A DNA stretch of 64,000 nucleotides from Dasypus novemcinctus (lineage: Eukaryota > Chordata > Mammalia > Cingulata > Dasypodidae). A model generated the notes under the pieces. That model did no database searches and was not told the DNA's origin. It was given only the letters and a program-made list of their open reading frames with translations. Position numbers and translations under genes: made by a program. The DNA is taken from contig NC_080685.1 in the NCBI RefSeq assembly GCF_030445035.2, forward strand, positions 113,200,432-113,264,431, read 5' to 3'. Shown in pieces: positions 11,757-23,139 of this stretch; position 1 is the first letter of the stretch, and the number at the start of each line of letters is the position of its first letter.

Positions 11757-12247
11757 GTCTCCTCGGGGGGCCAGGGCGCCGTCTCGGGGGGCCAGGGCGC
11801 CTCCTCGGGGGGCCAGGGCGCCGTCTCGGGGGGCCAGGGCGCCTCCTCGGGGGACCAGGGCGCCGTCTCGGGGGGCCAGGGCGCCTCCTCGGGGGACCAG
11901 GGCGCCGTCTCGGGGGGCCAGGGCGCCTCCTCGGGGGGCCAGGGCGCCGTCTCGGGGGGCCAGGGCGCCGTCTCGGGGGGCCAGGGCGCCGTCTCGGGGG
12001 GCCAGGATGCCTCCTCGGGGGGCCAGGCCGCCGTCTTGGGGGACCAGGGCGCCTCCTCGGGTACCAGGGCGCCCTCCTGGGGGGGGGGGGGGCCAGGGCA
12101 CCTCCTCGGGGGACCAGGGCGCCGTCTCGGGGGGCCAGGGCGCTGTCTCGGGGGACCAGGGTGCCGTCTTGGGGGGCCAGGGCGCCGTCCTGGGGGTCCA
12201 GGGCGCCTCCTCGGGGGACCAGGGCGCCCTCCTGGGGGGGGGGGGGC
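11757..12247 (+). repeat. 21-bp G-rich minisatellite
   Basis: About 23 units of a 21-bp motif (TCCTCGGGGGGCCAGGGCGCC and variants, alternating CCTCCTC with CCGTCTC) run head to tail, with pure G runs near 12079-12090 and 12235-12246. The unit length divides by three and lacks stops, so several frames on both strands stay open for 280-430 codons. Those frames are repeat artefacts, not genes. Clusters of five or six G per unit could form G-quadruplexes. Confidence 0.9.
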
Positions 12248-12604
12248 GCTGCCTTGGACCCGCGGGCAGGACGGCCACCTGCCCCGCCTTCCCGCAGTCA
12301 ACGGGCCGCGCGGCTCCCAGCTCTGGGGCAGCGGCAGCAAGGGGCGAGCAGGGGAGCCGCAGGCCCCACAAATCGCAGCCCGCAGAGGGCCCCAGGCGCT
12401 CCCCCTGTCCCACCCAGGTCGCGGCGCTGCTCCCCAGGCTGACCTCTCCCCACATTCAAGGAAATGACCTTTTCTGTGTCTGTCTCCCCAGCTGGACTGT
12501 AGCTCCCTGCTCCATCCTGCGGCCTTGAGCCCCCAGGAAGACCATCCCCTGTCGGTGTCCACAATAGGCATCAGGACTGCTCTGGGTTCTAGAGCACACA
12601 GAGT

Positions 12605-12745
12605 CCCCAGGGACTGGCTGTGTGACCTTGGCAAGTGCCTGAACCTCTCTCTGCCTCTCTGCCTCCTCTGTAGAACAGGGTTACCCTGAGCTGAGAGATA
12701 GGAAACTCAGAACAATGTCCAGCACATTCTAAGAAATATACTTCA
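12605..12745 (+). repeat. MIR SINE
   Basis: The blocks 'actggctgtgtgaccttgg', 'cctgaacctctctctgcctc' and 'tagaacagggtt' follow the MIR core order. Confidence 0.7.
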
Positions 12746-13560
12746 TGCCCTGACGGTGGCCTCAGGGCCAGGCTCCTGGGACCTCCGGGGAGACCAGGTC
12801 CCAGTCCAGCTCTGACACTGCCTGACTGGCTTTGGGCAAGAGGCTGGTCCTGCCTCAGTGTTCTCGGCTGTAGAATGAGCCTGCTGGATGGCAGATCCCT
12901 AACGGGCTCTCCTGGCTCTGGTAAGAACTGACTCAGAAACTCTCATATTGGAAAGGTTCCTTATGGGCAGCCCCAAGCTCCCTGAAGCCTGGAACCTGAG
13001 ATATTGACCCCCAGATACCCACCCTTTCTCTCCTCTTCATCTCTTAACGGTGACCCTCCAGTATTGAAGAGTTAGAGCTGGAGGAATTCTTCAAGATTGG
13101 CCTCATGCCTCTTCTCCTTAGCACAGGCTGTTCCCTCTGGAGGAAATGCTTTTCCCTCCACCTCTCTCTACCACTTGACTGTGCAATCTCCAGATTGGCT
13201 CAGGCCTTCTCTTCTAGATGAAGCCTTCTCCAAAGCCTCCCACCCACGGCCTGGCAGAGTTAGCTCTGACGTGGCACTTGTCACACTGTTCTGTGCCCGT
13301 CACACCAGGTTCCCAGATAGGCAGGGCCTTATTCATTTCTCTGCTTCCGGGGTCTAACCTGACCCCGTGCCCATGTGGGGTCAGCACATGTGTGTTGGCA
13401 TGAAGGCATGCTCCAGCCAAACTCCCGCGGTTTCCAGATTCCGGACCAAGCTCCCAGAATAGATGGATTTGCTCACGGCCACTCGAGGCCTCTAATGGGG
13501 AAGGCGATGACTCCGGTTCAGCCACTTGCTGGGGACTCCAGGGCTCTGAGCCTCAGTTAC
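12746..13560. other. Gene-free unique stretch
   Basis: Moderately GC-rich. Part of it (13,020-13,360) resembles an old diverged repeat with stretches such as 'cccgtgcccatg'. I find no coding support. Confidence 0.3.
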
Positions 13561-13564
13561 TTTC

Positions 13565-14165
13565 TTTTTTGTTTATTATTTAATCATTTTTTATTGTGGT
13601 AACATATATAGCAGAAAATTTAGCATTTTAACTACTCTTGTGTATACAATTCTGCAGCATTAATTGCATTTACATTTGTGCTACCATCACCACCATCCAT
13701 TTCCAGAACTTTTCCATCACCCCCGAGTCCTGCCCCATGTAGCCACACGCCCCACTTCCCTCTCCACAGCCCCTAGGAACCTTTACTCTACTTTGTCTAT
13801 GGATTTGCATATTCTAGTTATTTCATTTAAATGGAATCATATGCTACCTCTCCTTTTGTGTCTAGCCCATTTTACTCAAAAAAGCTCATCCATGTTATAG
13901 CATGCATCAGAACGTTATTCCTTTTGATGGCTGAATAATATTCCATTGTGTGTATATACCACTTTTTGTTTATTCATCTGTTGATAGACACTTGAGTTGC
14001 TTTCACCTGTTGCTCTTGTGAATAGTGCCGCGATGAACAGTGGGGTAGAAATATCTGTTTGAGTCCTCGGTTTCAATTATTTTGGGTTTATACCTATGAA
14101 TGGGACTGCGAGGTCATATAACTCTGAGACAACTTTCTGAGGAACTGCCAGTTACTTTCCTCAGT
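13565..14165 (-). mobile_element. Old L1M 3' fragment
   Basis: In complement it shows the widely shared L1M 3' blocks: 'attattccattgtgtgtata', 'tttgtttattcatctgttga', 'tggaatcatatgctacc' and 'agtgtatacaa'-type sequence. 5'-truncated and diverged. Confidence 0.75.
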
Positions 14166-14197
14166 GGTGAGGCTCATTTTCTCAATCTGTGAACATG

Positions 14198-14290
14198 AGA
14201 AAATGGGAGTGGTTGTAGCTCAGTGGTTGAGCCCCTGCTTTACACGTGTATGAGGTCCTGGGTTCGATCCCTGGGACCACCTAAAAAAAG
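14198..14290 (+). repeat. DAS-type tRNA-derived SINE, unit 1
   Basis: A-box-like 'TGTAGCTCAGTGGTTGAGC' and B-box-like 'GGTTCGATCCC' are correctly spaced, followed by a short A-rich tail. This is a RNA polymerase III promoter head of the xenarthran DAS family. Confidence 0.8.
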
Positions 14291-14296
14291 AACATT

Positions 14297-14385
14297 ATGG
14301 GGAGGGTTGTAGCTCAGGGGCTGAGCATCTGCTTCACATGGATGAAGTCCTGTGTTCAATCCCCTGTAACACCTAAAAAAAGAAT
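14297..14385 (+). repeat. DAS-type SINE, unit 2
   Basis: Second head-to-tail copy with A box ('TGTAGCTCAGGGGCTGAGC') and B box ('GTTCAATCCCC'). Confidence 0.8.
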
Positions 14386-14389
14386 ATTT

Positions 14390-14842
14390 TGGGGAGTGGT
14401 TGTTGCTCAGGGGTTGAGTGCCTGCTTCCCAAATATGAGGTTCCAGGTTCAATCCCCATTACTGGGGAGGTCCGCGGTTCAAACCCCAGCCTCCTTGACG
14501 CGTGTGGAGCTGGCCCATGTGCAGTGCTGATGCGCGCAGGGAGTGCCCTGCCACGCAGGGGTGTCCCCCGCGTAGGGGAGCCCCCATGCGCAAGGAGTGC
14601 GCCCCATAAGGAGAGCCGCCCAGTGCAAAAGAAAGTGCAGCCTGCCCAGGAATGGCGCCGCACACACGGAGAGCTAACACAGCAAGATGACGCAACAAAA
14701 AGAAACCCAGATTCCCATGCCGCTGACAACAACAGAAGCGGACAAAGAAGAAGATGCAGCAAATAGACACAGAGAGCAGACAACCAGGGTGGGGGAGGGA
14801 GAGGGAAGAGAAATAAATAAATAAATCTTTTTTAAAAAAAGA
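14390..14842 (+). repeat. Long DAS-type SINE, unit 3
   Basis: A third tRNA-like head (14395-14460) is followed by a GC-rich body of about 300 bp ('gtggagctggcccatgtgca', 'gccacgcaggg') and a tail of (AAAT)n and A. The same long form is present in complement at 48,128-48,485. The tandem arrangement of three heads suggests repeated insertion into earlier tails. Confidence 0.8.
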
Positions 14843-16250
14843 GGGAAAATGCTGGAGCTGCTCTCACCACCACTGCTCCCTTGGGCCGGGGCTGCTGCTC
14901 TCAGGCGGGGTCAGGCCTGGTGTCTTGGTTTGGGCTCTGTCATCCAAACGCAGTGAGCCCTGCCCAACCCTGTCTGGGGTAATGAGTTCTGTAAGTTTTC
15001 TTTGCTGGGTACTGTGGTTCCTGTTTCCCAGGGACCCACAGAAATAAACAGAACACTCAGATATCCAGAGGTCTCCACCTCAGCGTGTTCAAGGACGACC
15101 AGAATCGCCGCCACCACTCAGGGCCTTGAGGACCCTGGAGGGCCTGGACGCACCCCATATCCGCACTGTGTCCAGTGGGGCCAATCAGGACTCACAGACG
15201 CCCAGAGCTGAAGGGCTCCCTGGAGCCTGCAGGGCCGGGAAGTTACCCAGGGCCAGCGTGGGGCAGGGTGGGATGTGGGGGCGCCGAGAAGCTTTTGCAC
15301 ATCGGAGTTCTGAGGGTTGGGGTAGCACGTGAGATTTTCCTTTAATAAGGGGGAGAGGTTCCTTTGCAAAAAACAAAATTAAAATGCCAGTGAAAGCATG
15401 AAAAGCACCAATGTTCACTTTCAAATCTTCCTCACTTTACAAAGGAAAGCTCTGAGGCCTGAGAGGAGGAGGGGGTGGGCAGAGGCACCCCCAGGATGGC
15501 GCTGGGGGTGCTGGGCCACCAGGTGCGGGGGTGTCCCCGTGCTGTGCCATGACACCCACTTGCCTGGGGTGCCCTCAACCCTGACCACGTCCCCGCCAGG
15601 CCCTGACTGGGCTCCCGAGTGATGTCCTCCAGCTTGGACGAGAGGCCTGGCGTGGGCTCTGGGGCCTGGGGAGCGGCCTGTGTTCTCCAGGCCCTTCCCT
15701 CCTGCTCTCTGGATGTGGCTGGCTTCTGCGTGGAGGAGCTGGGGAGCAGGGGCCCGGAGGGCCTTGTCTGCAGAAGGGGTGGTCCGAGGGGCTGGCTGGC
15801 GGGCGGCGGCTCTGCTCAGGCCTCAGGGGCAGGCTGCCTGGGCGCCGTGGCTGGTCCGTCAGTGCCACCGAGTGGTGTCTCCGCCTCACTCCCCTGAGAC
15901 CCTGCTCCTGGGGACCAGAGATGAGCCAGCCAGGTGCCTCCAGGAGCCGCTGTCGGTGGGAAGATGGTGTCAGATGGAGACTCACACGAGAGCCGCGCTC
16001 TCCAGGGAAGAAGTGGGGTGTTGGGATGCAATGAAAGAATGGGGTCGTGAACGTGATGGGGGCAGGTGGGCCTCCAGGAGGAGGGGGTGATACGTCATTG
16101 GGACATAAGAGGACAGAGTAAGCCAGGCAGGGGGTGGGGGAAGAACGGTGCAAGGAGAGGGACACTGAGGCAGGCTGTGACATTCCACGAGGTGATGCGT
16201 ATAAGACTCCTGGCATGGCATAGGCCACGAGGGGCTCCAAAAATGACAGT
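14843..16250. other. Gene-free GC-rich unique stretch
   Basis: Several frames are open only because of base composition. No splice-bounded or recognisable protein segment is visible. Confidence 0.35.
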
Positions 16251-16251
16251 G

Positions 16252-16621
16252 GTTCTTTTTATTTTTAAGATTTATTATTTATTTCTTTACTCCACAACCT
16301 CCCACCCCCTGGGTTGTTTGCATTTGCTGTGTCTATTTGTTGTGTGTTCATCTTCTTTTTGGAGGCATTGGAACTGAACCCAGGACCTCCCATGTGGGAG
16401 CGAGGCACCTAATTGCTTGAGCTACCTCAGTGCCTGCTTTGTTGTGTCTCTCACTTATTTTCCTCCTTGTGTCTCTTTGTGGCATCAGTTCACTGCACCA
16501 GCCTGTCCTGTCAGCTCGCTCTCTTGCTCGATTTCTTTGGAAGACATAGGAACTGAACCCGGGCCCTCCCGTGTGGTAGGCAGGAGCCCAGTTGCTTGCT
16601 TTAGCCACATCTGCTTCCCGA
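16252..16621 (-). repeat. DAS-type SINE pair
   Basis: In complement two tRNA-like heads are visible: 'gaactgaacccaggacctcc' and 'gaactgaacccgggccctcc' are the B-box sides and 'ttgagctacctcagtgcc' and 'tttagccacatctgc' the A-box sides. An A-rich tail lies at the left end. Confidence 0.75.
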
Positions 16622-16888
16622 TAATGGTTCTTGTGGTTACACATGGAGTATGATGGAATCTTACTTAAAAGTCGTTAAGGTCTTTTAGGCCAGTTTTCCA
16701 ACGAGGCCTACTTTGCTTCCCTGGGCACATGGAGCAGGGTCTGGGGACTCTGGTTGTCACAGAGGGGATGGTGGGGCCTGCTACTGGCCCCTAGTGGGTA
16801 GAGGTCAGGGATGCTCCTAATATGCTACAATGCTCAGGAGAGCCCACAGCAAGCCATCACCCAGCCACACATGCACCAGGGCTCACAG

Positions 16889-17310
16889 TGGAGTATGCAC
16901 GGGGCCAAATGCGTCCATCGACAGGTGAGGGGATGAAGAAATGTGGCACAGGCACACAATGGGATATTAGGCAGCCATAGAGAGGGTGAAGTCCTGACAC
17001 CTGTGACAACATGGATGAACCTTGGAGACGTCATGTTGAGTGAAATAAGCCAGACACAGAAGGACAAATATTGTATGGGCCCACTTATGTTAAATATCTA
17101 GAATAAGCAAATATATAGAAACAGAGGGCAGGGGAATTGGGGTTATTATTCAGTGGTGTAGAGTTACTGGTTGCAGTGATGAAAAAGTTTTGGTAAGGGA
17201 GGGCGGTGATGGTAGCACACCGAATGTAATCAATGCACTGAATAGCATGCTCAAAATGTTAAAATGGCCAATTCTATATTATGTATGTTATCACAGTTTT
17301 TAAAAAACAA
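16889..17310 (+). mobile_element. Old L1M 3' fragment
   Basis: Contains, in order, 'gcgtccatcgacaggtgagg', 'acacaatgggatattaggca', 'acatggatgaaccttggaga' and 'gtgaaataagccagacacag', the conserved L1M 3' UTR order. A tail of 'tatgttatcacagtttttaaa' closes it. Confidence 0.8.
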
Positions 17311-17959
17311 AGAATTATCTGCTCCAAGGTCAACAGTATCAAGATTGAGGAGTCCTGCTCCAGGTGAAATGCTACCACAGAATTTGCTCCCCTCTGAACT
17401 GCTTCAGCCAGCTGGTTGTCTGGCCTGCACTTGATCACCTCCAGCAGCAGGGAGCTCACTACCCCTCAGGTGGCCTTCTCCATCTGTACCCAGTTCAGTG
17501 TATTTGGAATGCTTCTTTTCACAGTGAGCTGAAATCTCTTCTCTGTTCCTGTAACTCCCCAGCACTTGTCCTGCTTCTGCCTGGGACTACCTAGAACTCG
17601 CCTAAATCCCCTTCCACATGAGAGGCCTTAAGCTACCTGAGGATGTGCTTGTGACTCTCCCCCGCTGCAGGCTGAGCACCCTCCAGGGGCCCGGAAGTTG
17701 GAGTTGGGTGGTGGTGTGGCCTCCTGCCTTGGGTCGGGGCTGCTGTGTGAAAAGCGCCAGGGTCCTGTCACCCCAGCTCAGTGCCAGAGGCCCAGGCCCA
17801 GAGGCACCCGACATCCCCTGTGTGGGGTGCTCTCAGTCACACCACTGCTTTCCCTCAGCTTTGTCTCCTGTCAGATGGGGTAAAGACAGGTGGGAAGATG
17901 CTTTGGAAAGGCAAAAACACTGCACCAAAGAGCATGGTGGAACCAGCACCAGTGTCAGT

Positions 17960-18390
17960 AGATGAAGGAGTGGGCAAAGACAATGTGGTATAGACATGCA
18001 ATGGAATAATAGCCTGCCACGAAAAGGAATGCAGTTCCAACTCACGGAACAAGATGAAGAACCTGGAAGACGTTATGCTGAGTGAAATAGGCCAGACACA
18101 AAGGACAAGTATCGTGTGACTTCACTTATAAGAAATGAGCAAATCCCTAGAAACAGAAAGCCTATCGGGGGTTGCCAGGGACTGGGAAGGGGGAATGGGG
18201 GTGATTGTGAATGGGTGCAGAGATTCCGCTTGGGGAGATGGGAAAGTGCTGGTGATGGAAGCTGGGGATGAGAACACAGTGTTGAGAGGACAATTAAAGC
18301 CACTGAATTATACACAGGAAATGGTTAAAATGGGAAATTTTATGATGTATATATGTCACTGCAATAAAAATGTAAGAAAAAACAACAGTA
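17960..18390 (+). mobile_element. Old L1M 3' fragment, second copy
   Basis: The same ordered blocks as the copy at 16.9 kb recur ('gtatagacatgcaatggaat', 'gtgaaataggccagacacaa', 'tgggggtgattgtgaatggg'), ending in 'aataaaaatgtaagaaaaaa'. Confidence 0.8.
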
Positions 18391-18539
18391 GAGGGATTGA
18401 CCTCACCATGCCCACATTCGCCCTTCCCTCAGATCTGCTTTGCCACCAAGAGTTTCCACACTGGAGTAATTCTGCACTGATCCTCATTGTCACCTATGAC
18501 ACATTGTCTTCTAATTTGCCAGGAACAGAGAGAGAGCAG

Positions 18540-18650
18540 CAAGCCCGATGCCCATTTTACAGGGGAGCAAACTGAGGCTCCGAGCCCACAGTTAAATCAC
18601 CACAAGGCCAGAAGCTGAACCCAGATCGTCTGGCTCCAAATTCAGGATGT
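18540..18650 (-). repeat. MIR fragment
   Basis: In complement it carries the MIR core 'cccattttacaggggagcaa' and 'ctgaacccagatcgtctgg'. Confidence 0.65.
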
Positions 18651-19668
18651 GTAAATGCCAGGGCCTCAGGGACCAGGGAGGCAGCGGCGGGAAGGGCGAG
18701 GAAAGCGGCTGTGCTGGGAAGTCCGAGGGTCGCGGGGGGCCCGAGGCCCACAGTTCAGCTGACTGGAAGCTGACTGGTGGGTGGGTGAGGGCACGTGGAG
18801 CAGGGCGACGGGGCCCACGCCCTGGCACCTGCTTCTCTCACCTGCCTGCTCTTTTGTTTGGTGGCTGGTGGGTGCAAAGCTGGTGGGGTGGCCCCTCTCG
18901 AAGCCACTTTCTCTTCTTCCTTGGAATCTGCCCAGGGAAAGTCACCTGGGTTCCTGTTTCAGTTTCTCTCAGGCGCTGATGTTTCCTGGGGTGGTGGGAT
19001 GTGGCCCTTGGGTACCTAGCGTCTGAGAGGCCTCATTGGCTGCCGTGGGCACCCCAGTACTTGCTCCCTGTTGCTTGTTTGTCCTCGTCGCTCAATATCA
19101 GCCTCATTTTAGTGGCTGAGTCAGAGACTTGCCGCCTCTGAGCTGGAAGGCTTTTGCTGTTGCTGTTGAGACCAAGGCCCACATTGGGGAACAGAGGAGG
19201 GGTAGCTAGACCGGAAGGGGTCAGACCCCCATCCCTCCAAAGTTTCCTCTCAGCCTCTCCCCAGCTCCCACCCCAGCTCAGCCCCTCAGCACATTCCCTG
19301 AGTGTGCCTTTGCCCCCTCTGTGATGTCTTTTTCTGCCCCTTGCTTTTCTGCCTGATTCATTCTTCAACACTTGGCCCAGTGTCACCTGCTCCAGGAAGC
19401 CTTCCAGGATTGCCTCCCCATTTGGCCCCACTCCCTAAGCTGAGAGATGCACCCCTCTCTTCCTAAATTACTAGACCAGTGTGGCCTCTGGTGGAAAAGT
19501 TGTTATTTTCACACTGGGACTCAGGCACTTGTCCTCGGCAAGCCCTAATCCCCCAGGCCACCTCTACCCCCGCCTATGCTTCCTGGTGCTGTGGCCCTCA
19601 TCACTCCGTTGGGGCATACCTGCTTCTTGTCCCTCCCTGACTTGTGAGCTCCTTAAAAGCTGAGCCTT
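18651..19668. other. Gene-free GC-rich unique stretch
   Basis: Open frames here lack any protein feature. A block at 19,320-19,470 resembles an old diverged repeat. Confidence 0.3.
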
Positions 19669-19679
19669 TTTTTAAATTT

Positions 19680-20834
19680 TTATTTTATTTTTTAATTATC
19701 TTTTAAAAAAGTTAATAGATCACGCAAAATGTTACATTAAAAAACACAAGAGGCTTCCATATACCCCACTCCCCACCCCCACCCCCATCATTTTTCTAAT
19801 TGTATTTTTTGAGGATACATAGATCACAAAAAATGTTACATTAAAATATAAGAGGTTCCCATATACCACCCCCCAACCCTCCCACATCAACAACCTCTTT
19901 CATCATTGTGGCACATTCATTTAATTTGGTGAATACAATTTGGAGCACTGCTGCACCACATGGATAATAGTGTCCATTGCAGTTTATGCTTTCCCGCAGT
20001 CCATTCAGTGGGTTATGGCAGGAAATATAATGTCCAGCATCTGTCCCTGCAATATCATTTAGAACAACTCCAAGTCCCAAAAATGCCCCCACATCACATC
20101 TCTTCCTCCCTCTCTCTGCCCTCAGCAACTATCACGGCCACTTTTTCTACATCAATGCTACAAGTTCTTCCATTACTAATCACAATAGTTCTATAGTAGA
20201 ATATCAGTGAGTCCACTCTAATGAGGAATATCTTAATGAGGACTATTTTATTCCTCCATCCTGTGGACCCTGCGCTGGCGATGTTCACTCCGCCTCCATA
20301 TTGAGAGGGGGCTTAGATTCCACATGGATGGTAGATGCAATTCTCCTACTTGCAGTTGTAGGCACTCTCGGTCCCCTGGTGTGGTGGTTGACCATTTTCA
20401 CCTCCTTGTTACCTGGGTAAGTCCAACAAACCAGAGGGTAGGGTTGCAATTCTGCTGAGGCTCAGGGCCCAGCTGTCACATGGCCAGTCCAGAGGTTCAA
20501 GTCTCGTGAGTATACACCAACCCTAGCACCAACCACAGGTTCAGTAAAAGTAACAGAAGAGGCATGTGTAGAAAGTTCACATCTGAGTCCAACTCCATAA
20601 CATTCAGGAACACAAATTCCAAAGTAGGCCTCACTGATACAGCACTGAACTCCAGAGCCATCTGCCAAGACCATAGAACCTGTGGGTCTCCATAGCCCCT
20701 GGGCAAACCAGTACCTGGGGTTGTATCTACTTTGGCTGTCTCTGGTGTCCTGCTGAGGTGCGTGTAAGCACCACCCCTCTGATGACCTCCTGACTCATAT
20801 ATATATAAGAGAATATAAACTCATTTGTCTTTGT
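19680..20834 (-). mobile_element. Lineage-specific LINE-dependent retroposon
   Basis: Ordered blocks match the copies at 4.6-6.2 and 58.0-58.8 kb. At its 3' end the motif 'aatgttacattaaaa' with a downstream C-rich run occurs twice (19,728 and 19,833), so the 3' end is internally duplicated in this subfamily. Flanks 'aaaagctgagcctt' and 'aaaggctgaatctt' could be a decayed target duplication (three mismatches in 14). Confidence 0.6.
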
Positions 20835-20835
20835 A

Positions 20836-21005
20836 AAGGCTGAATCTTAAAACTTTTAATTTTTTAAGTCTTATTGAGCTATAATTCACCTACCATACAA
20901 TTCTCCCATTTAAAGTGTACAAGGCTGAATCTTAAAACTTTTAATTTTTTAAGTCTTATTGAGCTATAATTCACCTACCATACAATTCTCCCATTTAAAG
21001 TGTAC
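20836..21005. repeat. Perfect 85-bp tandem duplication
   Basis: Bases 20,836-20,920 are repeated without a mismatch at 20,921-21,005. The unit contains the start of an old L1M 3' sequence on the minus strand. Zero divergence within an otherwise diverged repeat means either a recent event or an assembly artefact. Confidence 0.95.
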
Positions 21006-21610
21006 AATTTATCAGTTTTCATATATTTATCACAGCTTGAGAACATTTTCATCACCTCAGGAAGAAACTCTGTGCCCATTAGCTATCACCCCCTTACTCT
21101 CCCAACTTCCCCTAGTCCCTGGCAGTCACAAATCTTTTCGTCTCTATAGACTTCCCTATTCTGGATTTTCATAACAATGGAATCATACAATATTTTCCCT
21201 TTTGTGTCTGATTTCTTTCACCTGATGTAATGTTTTCCACCCACGTCATGGCATGTATCAGTTCTTCATTCCTTTTTATGGACAAATAATATTCCATCAT
21301 ATGCCTATATCACATTTTGTTTATCCATCATCGGTTGATGTACATTTGTGCTGTTTCTACCTCTTGATTATTGTGACTGAGGCTGCTAGGAGCATTTGTT
21401 TTGTATGGGTAGATACCGAGGAGTGAATTGCTGGCGTGTGTGGTAACTCTGTGCTGAATTGTTTGAGGAACCACCAAACTGTCCTCCAAAGCAGCTGCAC
21501 CACTTCACATTCCCACCAGCAGTGCATCAGGCTTCCAGGTTCTCCGCTTCCTTGCCAATGCTCATCATCAGTCTTCTTCATTGTAGCCATCCTAGTGGGT
21601 GGCATGTGAC
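20926..21610 (-). mobile_element. Old L1M 3' fragment
   Basis: In complement it shows the conserved L1M order from 'ttattgagctataattcacc' through 'tggaatcatacaatattttc' and 'tttgtttatccatcatcgg' to 'ccaccagcagtgcat'. Confidence 0.8.
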
Positions 21611-21825
21611 GAGCCTTAAACTTTCCGTTTACTGGAAAGTGAAACCTGGTGGGGGGAGCTCGAGCCCCGAGGCAGACACAGGGCTGAAAGCCAAGTTCCT
21701 CCAGCCCTGCTCGGGGGACTTGGGGCAAGGTCTTATCACACCGCTCAGCCCCATCGCTCTCTCCTGTGGCATGCAGTAAGGGTAGGGGTTTAAGAAAAAC
21801 AAAAACAATAACAAATAAAAACAAG

Positions 21826-21841
21826 AAAGAGTAGGTGGTTG
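21826..21841. repeat. Target-site duplication, left copy
   Basis: AAAGAGTAGGTGGTTG recurs exactly at 22,709-22,724 and in altered form at about 23,128-23,143. Confidence 0.85.
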
Positions 21842-22708
21842 CAAGTGTCCAACTGATGAATAGATAAACAAAATGTGGTTTATACATACAATGGAATACT
21901 CTGCTGCTGTAAGAAGAAACGAAATTGGGACACATGTGATAACATGGGGGAACCTTGAAGACATTATGCTGAGTGAAATAAACCAGACACAAAAGGACAA
22001 ATATCGTGTGGTCTTGCTAATATGAACTAAATACAAAGAGTAAATGCATGGAGTTAAAACCTAGAGTATAGGTTATTAGGAGATAAGAGGAGGGCTGAGA
22101 AGGTGTACTGATGCTTAATATATGCTGAAGTTTTAATTAACTTGACTGTAAAAGTGTGGAAATGGATAGAGTTGATGGTAACACATTATAGTGAGTAGAA
22201 CTAATAACACAGCTGGTTTATAAATGGGATTGTGGATGAAAAGGGTAATCTGGGGATGTAAATGTCAATTGAAAGAAAGCTAGAGAATAATCAAGGGACT
22301 GAATAATATACTGAACACAGAGGTGGATAACAGTGGTTAGTAGTACAAATATAAGAATGTCCTTTTATGAACTAGAACAAATGTACACCACTATTGCAAG
22401 ATGTGGAGAAGCAGTGGGAAAATACAATTAATGTAACCTATGGACTATAGTTAACAGAAATCCTGTAATATTCTTGCATCAATGTCAAAGATGTACTGTG
22501 TAAATAATAGGGGGGTATGGAAATATATGCCAAGTGTATGCCATAGACCATAGTTGGAGGTAATAGTCTGATGTTATCTCATAATCTGTAACAAATATTC
22601 CACAGCAATGTAGTGTGTTGGTGGAGGGGTGTTGTATGGGAATTCCACACATGTGCATGATTGCTTTGTAAGTGTACAAATTCTCTAATGAAACTATAGT
22701 TTTTTTAA
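21842..22708 (+). mobile_element. LINE-1 3' end with exact target duplication
   Basis: The segment begins in the conserved L1 3' UTR ('caatggaatactctgctgct', 'gtgaaataaaccagacacaa') and continues into lineage-specific 3' UTR sequence. It ends in a weak T/A tail. The 16-bp flanking direct repeats define its ends. Confidence 0.75.
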
Positions 22709-22724
22709 AAAGAGTAGGTGGTTG
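22709..22724. repeat. Target-site duplication, middle copy
   Basis: Exact repeat of 21,826-21,841 between two LINE-1 3' ends. Confidence 0.85.
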
Positions 22725-23127
22725 AAATAATGGAGGAGAAAAGGCCCTAAAGGACATATGAAAATATTGGAATATAGACTGGAAGTTTTATATTGATGCT
22801 GAAGTTCTTGAACTTGATAAATCTGTACTTAAAGTGGTTATGTAATGTTCACTCTTAGGAACCATACATGGGAGTGGTATGTGTTATGTGTTCAGGAAAT
22901 ATGATGTAACCACCTCTCAAATATTTAGAAAATAAACAGATAGTTGAACTGATGATAGATAGCTAAATAGACCAATAAAGCTAATGAAACAAAATGTTAA
23001 AACTGTGGCTCTGAATATGAGGTGGGGGGAAGGGGCAAATTGGAGTTCTTTGGGTTGATTTTGTATTATTTTTGCAACTGTCTTGTTAGTTTGAAATTAT
23101 GTCAAAATAAAAAGTTTAAGGAAGAGA
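22725..23127 (+). mobile_element. Second LINE-1 3' end, adjacent
   Basis: It carries 'gtattatttttgcaactgtc' and 'tttgaaattatgtcaaaata', a typical L1 3' terminus with a G-rich tract before it and an AATAAA. It is flanked by the same target-like sequence, intact on the left and altered on the right. Confidence 0.65.
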
Positions 23128-23139
23128 AAAAGAGTGAGT

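Noticed and set aside
11169-12634. Long open frames of 277-428 codons on both strands
   Set aside because: They are produced by the 21-bp stop-free minisatellite. Translations are low-complexity in every frame and have no splice or start context.
14200-14460. Possible tRNA genes
   Set aside because: A and B boxes are present but the heads lack a proper acceptor stem and continue into SINE tails, so they are tRNA-derived SINEs.
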